A DNA stretch of 64,000 nucleotides. It comes from Gammaproteobacteria bacterium. Its GTDB lineage: Bacteria > Pseudomonadota > Gammaproteobacteria > Steroidobacterales > Steroidobacteraceae. The notes under the pieces were generated by a model. The model was given only the letters and a program-made list of their open reading frames with translations. It did not search any database and had not been told where the DNA came from. This document shows, in pieces, positions 26,979-33,691 of this stretch (position 1 is the first letter of the stretch; each line of letters begins with the position of its first letter). The DNA is taken from contig JAQGOE010000070.1 of NCBI GenBank assembly GCA_028293725.1, positions 1 through 64,000 on the forward strand, in the 5' to 3' direction. The position numbers and the translations under genes were made by a program.

Positions 26979-27917
26979 ATGGGTTACTTCAGTCGTACCG
27001 TTTCGCTGAATCTGCTGGCCCTCGCAGGTGTCACCACTGCCATGGCGGCCTCTGCTGCGCTGAGCGATCCGACCATCATTGCGCACTTCGACATCGCCAC
27101 TCAGCAGCAGCCGGAGAACGTCACGCTCGAACCTGATGGATCGGCCATCGTGACGTTCAATCGGGCTCGGCAAGTTGCGCGAGTTAGCACAAAGGGCGTT
27201 GTCACTATTCTCGCTACGCTTCCCGTTCCGGCGTCGGGTGCTGCAGCGGCGTCAGGTATCGTGCGCGCTAACGACGGTACGCTCTACGTCAACTACAACG
27301 CCGGTGTCCTTTCGAGCATCTGGCGCATCCTGCCGAACGGTGGCGCGCCTTCGCAGTTCGCTGCTTTACCCGACGTGGGAGCTCTCAACGGTCTTGCGAT
27401 CGATGAGGGCGGGCGCACTCTGTATGTCACCGATTCCTCGAACGGCGCAGTATGGAAGATATCGCTGCAACCCGGCATGGCTGGCGCGGTCACGCTCTGG
27501 GCACAGGGAGCGCAATTGCAGCGCACAGGGACTGCCCCGCAGGGAGCGAACGGCATCAAGGTACATAAAGGCGCGGTGTGGGTGGGCAACACCGCTCAGG
27601 GCATTCTCATGTCCATACCTATCAACGACGACGGCACCGCGGGCGCGATTACCACCAAGGCAACAGGCCTGACCGCCATTGACGATTTTGCGTTCACCAG
27701 CAGTGGCGACGTCGTGGCCGCTCAGAATTTCGTGAGTCAGGTGAGCATCGTTCACCAGGATGGGACGCACGTGACGGTCCTTACGTCAACGGACGGACTG
27801 TCCAATCCGACGTCCATCGCTATTAGAGGATTGACGGTGTACATCGCGAGCGCGGCGTACTTTACTCAGGTTGATCCAAATCTGATGGTTGCGCATCTCG
27901 GTTACGAGCGGGACTGA
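26979..27917 (+). CDS. Secreted SMP-30/gluconolactonase-like beta-propeller protein
   Basis: This 312-residue protein has a signal peptide (residues 1-24, cleavage near AMAA-SAA) and a six-bladed propeller pattern: PENVTLEPDGSAIVTF, GIVRANDGTLYVNY, LNGLAIDEGGRTLYVTDSSNGAVW, ANGIKVHKGAVWVGN, IDDFAFTSSGDVVAAQ. The E and N/D residues in these loops are the usual calcium and lactone-binding positions. The start at 26979 gives the best signal peptide, with AGGAG 11 nt upstream; frames from 26934 or 26955 are alternatives. It may hydrolyse a sugar-acid lactone made by the quinoproteins. Its stop overlaps the end of the convergent truncated gene at 27902. Confidence 0.82.
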   Translation: MGYFSRTVSLNLLALAGVTTAMAASAALSDPTIIAHFDIATQQQPENVTLEPDGSAIVTFNRARQVARVSTKGVVTILATLPVPASGAAAASGIVRANDGTLYVNYNAGVLSSIWRILPNGGAPSQFAALPDVGALNGLAIDEGGRTLYVTDSSNGAVWKISLQPGMAGAVTLWAQGAQLQRTGTAPQGANGIKVHKGAVWVGNTAQGILMSIPINDDGTAGAITTKATGLTAIDDFAFTSSGDVVAAQNFVSQVSIVHQDGTHVTVLTSTDGLSNPTSIAIRGLTVYIASAAYFTQVDPNLMVAHLGYERD

Positions 27918-28096
27918 AACAGCGTGCATTTGAGTCCGAGCGATCGCATCAGCGCGCCCGCCTCGCGCTCTGATCCCTGCGAAGTGAGCAGGTCGTTCTC
28001 GAAAATTTCCACGCCGCCGAAACCCGCTCGCGCGATGGCGCGCAACTTCGACTCGAGAGTCCCGCTGATTGATACGGTCGCGATCGAGGTGAACAT
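27902..28096 (-). pseudogene. Truncated 3-dehydroshikimate dehydratase (QuiC-like), N-terminus only
   Basis: The 64 codons match the start of QuiC-type 3-dehydroshikimate dehydratases, the AP-endonuclease-2 TIM-barrel family that makes protocatechuate: SIATVSISGTL, ARAGFGGVEIFENDLL, REAGALMRSLGLKCTLFQ. Similarity then stops abruptly near 27913, where the family continues PFRDFEG. After five foreign codons there is a stop inside the tail of the SMP-30 gene. Full enzymes have about 280 or 630 residues, so only the first barrel strands remain. It lies 30 bp downstream of the MFS gene and was probably the third gene of an aroQ-MFS-quiC operon before a deletion or rearrangement. Confidence 0.75.
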
Positions 28097-28126
28097 GGCA
28101 GGTGGAGCTTCCCTTGGGTCTACGAG

Positions 28127-29449
28127 TCACGCACCGTCGATCTCCACGCGACGCACGTCGCCGAGCAGAAAGATGTAGGAAAACACGCCGCCGATGGCCA
28201 GGAGGGCAATGAATCCCAATGCCCACGCAAACGATCCGGTGGCGGACACGATGAGTCCTACGACCAGGGGCGTCACGATTCCCGCGAGATTCGCGCACAG
28301 ATTGAAGAGACCGGTCGTGAGGCCAAGCAGGCGCTTGGGGGCCACATCGGTGATGAGGGTCCAGCCGAGATTGCACATCCCCTGTCCGAAGAAAGCGAGC
28401 GACATCACCGCGATGACCGTGGCGTCATCGTGTAGGAAGTCCGCGGCAACGATCGTCGAGGCGAGCAGGAGACCCGACACGATGGGCAGCTTGCGCGCGA
28501 TGTTGGCCGAGCCCGTGCGCCGCAAGAGGAAGTCCGACAGCACGCCGCCGCCGACCACTCCGGCCGTTGCGGCGATGAAGGGCAGAATGGCGAAAAACCC
28601 GATCCGCAGCCACGCCATGTGGCGCTCGGTCGCGAGATAAGTTGGAAACCAGGTCAGGAAGAACACCAGCGTGGAGTTGCTCGCAAACTGGCCGATGGAG
28701 GCGCCGAGGATCTGCCGCTGGCGCATGAGGAGGCCGATGCTGCGCCATTCGAAACGCGTCGCCGCGTGGCGCTCCGCGAGTCCGCCGCCGGCCGCGATGT
28801 GGTCCAGCTCCGCCTGGTTGATCCGCCGGCTCGTGTGGGGATCGCGATAGACTGCAATCCAGGTGAGCGCAAACAGAATACCGGTGACGCCCACTATGAG
28901 AAACAACGCACGCCAGCCCCACGCGGCACTGATCCAGAACAAAACGGGGCTCAGAAACGCAAGGCCAAAGTATTGGCCGATAGAGTACACACCCGTGGCG
29001 CGCGCTCGTTCGTGTTGTGGAAACCAAGTGCTGAGGACGCGACTGTTACAGGGGAAGGCGGGCGCCTCGGCGACACCCAGGGCGAGGCGGGCGCTGAGGA
29101 GTGAGGCAAGACCCGAGGAGAGTCCCTGTAGCGTCGTGCAAACCGACCATAGTGCGATGGACAGGAAATACGTGACCCTGACGCCGATGCGGTCGAGCAG
29201 GATGCCGCCTGGGATCTGGGACGCCGCGTACGTCCATGAGAACGCCGCAAACACCAGTCCCATGACTGCCGGAGTCAACCGCAGGTCCTTCGACAGCAAA
29301 GGGGCGGCCACGCTGATCACCGTTCGATCCAGATAGTTGATCAGCGTGGCGCCGGTAATGAGCGCCAGCATCAGCAGCCGCACCCGCGTCGGCGCCGCCA
29401 CGGTGCCATCTGCGCGTGACGCCGGGACGATCACCGCGGATCGCGTCAT
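28127..29449 (-). CDS. MFS transporter, anion:cation symporter (ACS) family
   Basis: This 440-residue inner-membrane protein has 12 predicted helices. The ACS signature is NYLDRTVISVAAP in helix 1, with GGILLDRIGVR in loop 2-3 and LGVAEAPAFPCNSRVLSTWFP around helix 4. Members carry hexuronates, galactarate, tartrate, phthalate and related organic anions. The gene starts 7 bp after aroQ and precedes the QuiC-like remnant, so quinate, shikimate or a dehydro derivative is the likely cargo. The start at 29449 (MTRSAVIV) gives a short cytoplasmic N-terminus, as usual. Confidence 0.88.
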   Translation of the reverse strand: MTRSAVIVPASRADGTVAAPTRVRLLMLALITGATLINYLDRTVISVAAPLLSKDLRLTPAVMGLVFAAFSWTYAASQIPGGILLDRIGVRVTYFLSIALWSVCTTLQGLSSGLASLLSARLALGVAEAPAFPCNSRVLSTWFPQHERARATGVYSIGQYFGLAFLSPVLFWISAAWGWRALFLIVGVTGILFALTWIAVYRDPHTSRRINQAELDHIAAGGGLAERHAATRFEWRSIGLLMRQRQILGASIGQFASNSTLVFFLTWFPTYLATERHMAWLRIGFFAILPFIAATAGVVGGGVLSDFLLRRTGSANIARKLPIVSGLLLASTIVAADFLHDDATVIAVMSLAFFGQGMCNLGWTLITDVAPKRLLGLTTGLFNLCANLAGIVTPLVVGLIVSATGSFAWALGFIALLAIGGVFSYIFLLGDVRRVEIDGA

Positions 29450-29456
29450 CGATCAA

Positions 29457-29915
29457 TCACGTTTCTGAGGCGCTTTGCGCGTGGAGTTGGGCGACGTGTT
29501 CGAGCGCGAGCGGGTAACCGTGAATTCCGAGGCCGGTAATCATTCCGGTCGCTGCGGCGGTCAGGATCGATTTCGCGCGCCACTCGGCCTCGCGGCGGTG
29601 AATGTTGGTGATGTGAACCTCGACGATCGGGCACTCGCACATCTTCATCGCATCCAGCACCGGTACCGAGTGGTAGCTGAAGGCCGCCGGATTGATGACG
29701 ATCCCGGCATCCAGGCGCGCCTCCTGGAGCCAGTCGATCATCTGGTGTTCCGCATTGGTCTGCCGGCACAGGAGCTCGAGTCCGTGACGGTCGGCGACCG
29801 CCTGGCAGAGCCGCTCGACATCGCGCAGCGTCTTGCGTCCATAGAGATGAGGCTCCCGGACGCCGAGAAAATTGAGATTCGGGCCGTTTAGTACGTGGAC
29901 GCGCGGCGCTGCCAT
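29457..29915 (-). CDS. aroQ: Type II 3-dehydroquinate dehydratase
   Basis: This 152-residue dehydroquinase catalyses 3-dehydroquinate to 3-dehydroshikimate by the trans, type II mechanism in a dodecamer. It shows LNGPNLNFLGVREP with catalytic R20, and Y25 on the lid loop. INPAAFSYHS replaces the usual NPAAYTHTS, and VEVHITNIHRRE carries the histidine near 101. The tail GMITGLGIHGYPLAL is family-typical. GAGGGGGA precedes the ATG at 29915. Context (sugar-acid transporter, QuiC remnant, shikimate/quinate dehydrogenase and shared operator) indicates a catabolic quinate pathway rather than aromatic amino acid synthesis. Confidence 0.93.
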   Translation of the reverse strand: MAAPRVHVLNGPNLNFLGVREPHLYGRKTLRDVERLCQAVADRHGLELLCRQTNAEHQMIDWLQEARLDAGIVINPAAFSYHSVPVLDAMKMCECPIVEVHITNIHRREAEWRAKSILTAAATGMITGLGIHGYPLALEHVAQLHAQSASET

Positions 29916-29991
29916 TGCCTGTTTCCCCCTCGAGTGTGCTCATGGATACTGGTGCGGTTAGCGCGGGTCAGTATATCCTCATGGCCTTAAT

Positions 29992-30021
29992 TAACCTACT
30001 AGTCCGTTAACTAGATCCGCC
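29992..30021. promoter_or_regulatory. ACTAG-type operator g with adjacent second half-site (aroQ/SBP divergent region)
   Basis: TAACCTACTAGTCC (29992-30005) is a full site; on the minus strand it reads GGACTAGTAGGTTAATTA, almost like site a. TAACTAGATCC follows at 30008-30018 as a second, partial site 16 bp away. The pair lies 77 bp upstream of aroQ and 110 bp upstream of the divergent gene. Confidence 0.6.
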
Positions 30022-30130
30022 AACTGGAAGCGAAGCCCCTATGTTCTGGCGCACTCCCGCTGTCCCCGCCGGGCGCCTTGCGTCACGGTACTTCCTGAAG
30101 ACTCGCGACTGATGTGATGAGGGTCGAAAC

Positions 30131-30862
30131 ATGAAGGTTGATCGCGATGATGTATTGCATGACCTGGCTCCCGAGGGCCGCATTCGCGCCGCCATCAACT
30201 TCGGTAACCCTGTGCTCGCGCAGCAGGATCCACAGACCGGCCAGGCGCAAGGCGTATCAGTCGATCTGGCGCACGAACTTGGACGCCGCCTCGGTGTTCC
30301 GGTCGAACTGGTTACATTCGACGCCGCGGTAAAGGTGTTCGAGGCGCTGAAAACAGCATCGTGGGATGTGGCGTTCCTGGCCATCGATCCCGTGCGCGCG
30401 GCGGAGATTTTGTTTACCCCGCCGTACGTCATCATTGAGGGCACCTACATCGTCCGCGAGGATTCACCGCTGCGCTCGATCGCCGACTTCGACCGCGAAG
30501 GAGTGCGCATAGCGGTCGGCCGGGGCGCAGCCTACGATCATTTCCTCAGGCGATCACTGAAGCACGCCCAGCTTGTCAGTGCGGACACGTCGCCCGCTGC
30601 GCTGGAACTGTTTCTCGACCAGGGACTCGATGCTGCGGCGGGAGTGAAGCAACCGCTCGTCGCGTTTGCCAAGCGCCACCCCGGCCTGCGCGTCATCGAG
30701 GGACGCTTCACCGCGATCGAGCAGGCTATGGGAACACCAAAGCGGCGCGACGCCGGGTCGAAATATCTGACCAGCTTTATCGAAGAGATGAAAGCCAGCA
30801 GCTTCGTCGCGTCGGCACTCGCCCGCAGCGGTCAACACGAGGCGGCTGTCGCGCCACCGTGA
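30131..30862 (+). CDS. Periplasmic-binding-protein-like (SBP_bac_3) protein without signal peptide
   Basis: This 243-residue protein has the amino-acid-binding fold of ABC transporter family 3: the opening strand GRIRAAINFGNPVLAQ, GVSVDLAHELGRRLGVPVELV, SWDVAFLAIDPVRAAEILFTPPYV and GVRIAVGRGAAYDHFL. It starts MKVDRDDVLHDLAPEG with no signal peptide or lipobox, so it should stay in the cytoplasm, and no permease or ATPase lies nearby. The next gene starts at a GTG overlapping its stop (GTGA), indicating translational coupling. It may act as a small-molecule sensor or a repurposed enzyme such as a cyclohexadienyl-dehydratase-like protein. Function unknown. Confidence 0.78.
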   Translation: MKVDRDDVLHDLAPEGRIRAAINFGNPVLAQQDPQTGQAQGVSVDLAHELGRRLGVPVELVTFDAAVKVFEALKTASWDVAFLAIDPVRAAEILFTPPYVIIEGTYIVREDSPLRSIADFDREGVRIAVGRGAAYDHFLRRSLKHAQLVSADTSPAALELFLDQGLDAAAGVKQPLVAFAKRHPGLRVIEGRFTAIEQAMGTPKRRDAGSKYLTSFIEEMKASSFVASALARSGQHEAAVAPP

Positions 30863-32667
30863 ACGGGAATCTGTTGCAAGCCGCTGCCCGCTACATAGAT
30901 CAGGGCAGGGTCGCCGAGGCGGAGCACATCCTGCGCCGGATTCTGGCGACGCGACCGGATGACCCACCGTCCCTCTATCTGGTGGCCGTGATCCGGCTGA
31001 TGGAGCGACGTCCGGCCGATGCCGAGCCCCTGCTGCGCCGCTCGCTCGCAGCCGACCCTAACCAACCCAAGGCCGCTTTGAACATCGGCGTGATCGTCCG
31101 GGGTCTTGGTCGTCTCGACGAAGCGGCCGGCTGGTTCGAGAAAGCGGTGGCGAGCCGCCCGGACTACGGGGAGGCGCACTTCAACCTGGGCCTGGTCCAT
31201 CAGGAACGTGCGGAACTCTCGGCCGCTGAGGCACGCTTTCGGCTGGCTGTGCGCTACGCCCCGGACCTTGTCGAGGCGCAGCTCGCCCTGGGGGCGATCC
31301 TTGTGGAGATGGGCTGCGCCGAGGAGGCCGAGCGGGTGCTCGTCGCGGCGGGAGGCCGTGTGAAGACAACGCGGCAGCGGGCGACGGTCGAAAAAAACCT
31401 GAGCCGGACGCGTCACGCGCAGGGCGATCTCCCCCGCGCCCTTGCGCACCTCGAACGCGCGGAGATGCTCGTGCCGGGCCTTCCTAACCTTGCTTACAAC
31501 AAGGGCGATGTTTTGCAACATCTCGGGCGCCGTGAGGAAGCGATTGCCGCTTTCCGGCAGGCGCTGACGGAGAATCCGTTGGATCTCCACGCGCACCGGG
31601 CTTTGAACCAACTGATCTTCTCCCTCGGCCGGGATGAGGAATTCCTCAGATCCTACGACGAGGCTTTCACACGGACCGCCGACCCCCGGCTCCACATCGC
31701 CAAGGCGTCGGCGTTGTTGATCGCCGGCCGTGTCGAGGAAGCCGTCGAGGGGTTCGAGTCCGTCCTCCTGCGATCTCCCGAAGACGTTGATGCCCGCTAC
31801 GGCCTGGCGTCCACTCAAACGCGGCGGAAGGAATTCTCGAGCGCAATCACCGAATTTCGCAAGGCGCTCGCACGCAGGCCGGAGGATCCGCATATACGGC
31901 ACGGACTCATCAGCGCGTTGCTACAGGCGGGCGATCCGGTAACGGCTGCCGAGATGGCGGAGGAACGGCTCCGAGAGAGTCCCTGGGATCAGACTGCGCT
32001 GGCGCAGCTGGGCTTGGCCTGGCGGATTCGCGACGACGGGCGAGAAGCGGAGTTGCACGGGTTTGAGGAACTGATCCGAGTCTTCGAGCTCGAGCCGCCC
32101 GAAGGCTATCGTGATATGACCGCGTTCAACCGCGACCTCGACGCCAGTCTCGACTCCCTCCACCCGCACACTCGCGAATTCCTCGACCAGAGCCTACGGC
32201 AAGGCACGCAGACCTTTGGCGATCTGTTCGGCGAACGCCACGAGTTGGTCGGGCGGCTGCAACGTCAGATCAACGAAACCGTTGGCCGTTACCTGTCCGA
32301 GCTGCAAAGGGATGCGAGCCATCCTTTCCTGTCGCGCAAGCGCGAGCGCTTCAAGTTCGCCGGATCCTGGTCCTCGCGGCTACGGGACCGCGGTTTCCAC
32401 ATCAACCACATCCACCCCGAGGGTTGGATCAGCTCGTGCTACTACGTTGGGGTCCCGTCCGTGACCGAGGATGCGACCGCTCAGCAGGGCTGGCTGAAGT
32501 TCGGCGAGCCGCCGTACGAGCTGGGCCTGAAGACTCCCATTCGCAGGACCCTTCAGCCGAAGCCGGGCACGTTGGTGTTGTTTCCCTCCTATCTGTGGCA
32601 CGGCACCATACCCTTCCATGGCGAACAGAAGCGCACGACCATCGCTTTCGATGTCGTGCCCGCGTGA
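30859..32667 (+). CDS. TPR-repeat protein with C-terminal 2OG-Fe(II) oxygenase domain
   Basis: This 602-residue protein has many tetratricopeptide repeats in residues 1-400, for example QGRVAEAEHILRRILATRPDD, GRLDEAAGWFEKAVASRPDYG and LGRREEAIAAFRQALTENP. A putative 2-oxoglutarate/Fe(II) oxygenase domain (PF13759 type) follows: HINHIHPEGWISSCYYV with the first histidine, the segment WLKFGEPP, LWHGTIPF with the distal histidine near 580, and RTTIAFDV with the arginine for 2-oxoglutarate. The start GTG overlaps the stop of the SBP-like gene by 4 bp. Such proteins are often protein or glycan hydroxylases of unknown target; the TPRs should hold that target. Confidence 0.85.
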   Translation: MNGNLLQAAARYIDQGRVAEAEHILRRILATRPDDPPSLYLVAVIRLMERRPADAEPLLRRSLAADPNQPKAALNIGVIVRGLGRLDEAAGWFEKAVASRPDYGEAHFNLGLVHQERAELSAAEARFRLAVRYAPDLVEAQLALGAILVEMGCAEEAERVLVAAGGRVKTTRQRATVEKNLSRTRHAQGDLPRALAHLERAEMLVPGLPNLAYNKGDVLQHLGRREEAIAAFRQALTENPLDLHAHRALNQLIFSLGRDEEFLRSYDEAFTRTADPRLHIAKASALLIAGRVEEAVEGFESVLLRSPEDVDARYGLASTQTRRKEFSSAITEFRKALARRPEDPHIRHGLISALLQAGDPVTAAEMAEERLRESPWDQTALAQLGLAWRIRDDGREAELHGFEELIRVFELEPPEGYRDMTAFNRDLDASLDSLHPHTREFLDQSLRQGTQTFGDLFGERHELVGRLQRQINETVGRYLSELQRDASHPFLSRKRERFKFAGSWSSRLRDRGFHINHIHPEGWISSCYYVGVPSVTEDATAQQGWLKFGEPPYELGLKTPIRRTLQPKPGTLVLFPSYLWHGTIPFHGEQKRTTIAFDVVPA

Positions 32668-32711
32668 GGTCTTGGCCCGTTAAAGACGCCGAAGCGCGTT
32701 TCAGCGAGTTT

Positions 32712-33632
32712 CTAGGGCGCTGCCGCAGAGTCACTGAATAACCGGTGGAATACCGCGCGTAACCACTTGTTTGCCGGATCGCGATGAGAGCGCTCATGCC
32801 AGAAAAGTCCGATCGGCACTCGCGGCAGCGCGAGTGGCGGCCGGACTAATTGTAGCCCGAGCTCCTCTGCGAGCATCGTGCCGACGCGCAGAGGCAGAGT
32901 CGCAACCGCGTCGGTGTACTTCGCCACCATCGCCGCGGCGACAAAACCGGGTACCCGGAGCGCGATGTTAGTGGGGGGCAGAGCGGCTGTGAGAAGCCGA
33001 TCCAACTCTTCGTGCATGTGAGGAGCTTCGTACCCGGAGACGACGACATGGCGTTCCCCACAGAATGCTGCAAGAGCCGGATGTGCGGGAAGTCGCGGAT
33101 GATCGCGTCGGGTCACGCTGACATAGCCCTCCGTAAAGAGGCGCTGACGGCGAATGGTTCGTCCCAATGCGGGGAATGGGCCGATTGCGAGATCGATATC
33201 CCCGCCTTCCAACTTTACGGGCAACCGCTCCGGGTCGATCTCGACCGCATGAAGTGAGACCCCGCGGCTTTCGGTCTGGAGGACCCGCATGACCTGCGGC
33301 AGCAGGCGGACGATTCCCACGTCACTGATGAAGAGTCGAAAGATGTGCTGCGATTTTTGGGGGTCGAAATCCTCCGCTGGAGCATCCAGTCCTTTGGCCG
33401 CCCGCAGCAGGTCTTTGATGCGGGGCTGCAGCGCCAATGCCCGGCGGGTCGTCTCCATTCCGTGGGCGGCGCGCACCAGGAGTGGGTCGTCGAACCGGCG
33501 GCGGAGTTTCGCCAGGACCTTGCTCACCGCCGGCTGCGAAATTCGCAGCGCCAGTGCCGCGCGGGTCAGGCTCCGCTCGGCCAGCAGCGTGTCCAACACC
33601 CGCAGTTCCCACAAAGTGAGTCGATCAGTCAT
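32712..33632 (-). CDS. LysR-family transcriptional regulator (NodD/PcaQ-like)
   Basis: This 306-residue LTTR has an N-terminal HTH (LTRAALALRISQPAVSKVLAKLRRRFDDPLL) and the effector domain typical of the NodD/SyrM/LinR branch (IFRLFISDVGIVRLLPQVMRVL). It is divergent from the reductive dehalogenase gene with a gap of only about 59 bp, which strongly suggests it controls that gene, probably with a halogenated phenolic acid as inducer. It is convergent with the TPR-oxygenase gene. The ATG at 33632 starts close to the shared control region. Confidence 0.9.
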   Translation of the reverse strand: MTDRLTLWELRVLDTLLAERSLTRAALALRISQPAVSKVLAKLRRRFDDPLLVRAAHGMETTRRALALQPRIKDLLRAAKGLDAPAEDFDPQKSQHIFRLFISDVGIVRLLPQVMRVLQTESRGVSLHAVEIDPERLPVKLEGGDIDLAIGPFPALGRTIRRQRLFTEGYVSVTRRDHPRLPAHPALAAFCGERHVVVSGYEAPHMHEELDRLLTAALPPTNIALRVPGFVAAAMVAKYTDAVATLPLRVGTMLAEELGLQLVRPPLALPRVPIGLFWHERSHRDPANKWLRAVFHRLFSDSAAAP

Positions 33633-33660
33633 GCAATATTAGGATAATCGGAATAACCGT

Positions 33661-33683
33661 TCCGGGATAGTCTTCCCGGAGGG
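33661..33683 (+). promoter_or_regulatory. Inverted repeat overlapping the rdhA ribosome-binding site
   Basis: TCCGGGA (33661-33667) and TCCCGGA (33674-33680) form a perfect 7-bp stem with a 6-nt loop. The right arm overlaps the ribosome-binding site GGAGGG (33678-33683). The element could be the LysR operator, an mRNA hairpin that hides the ribosome-binding site, or both. Confidence 0.5.
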
Positions 33684-33691
33684 TGGGGCCT

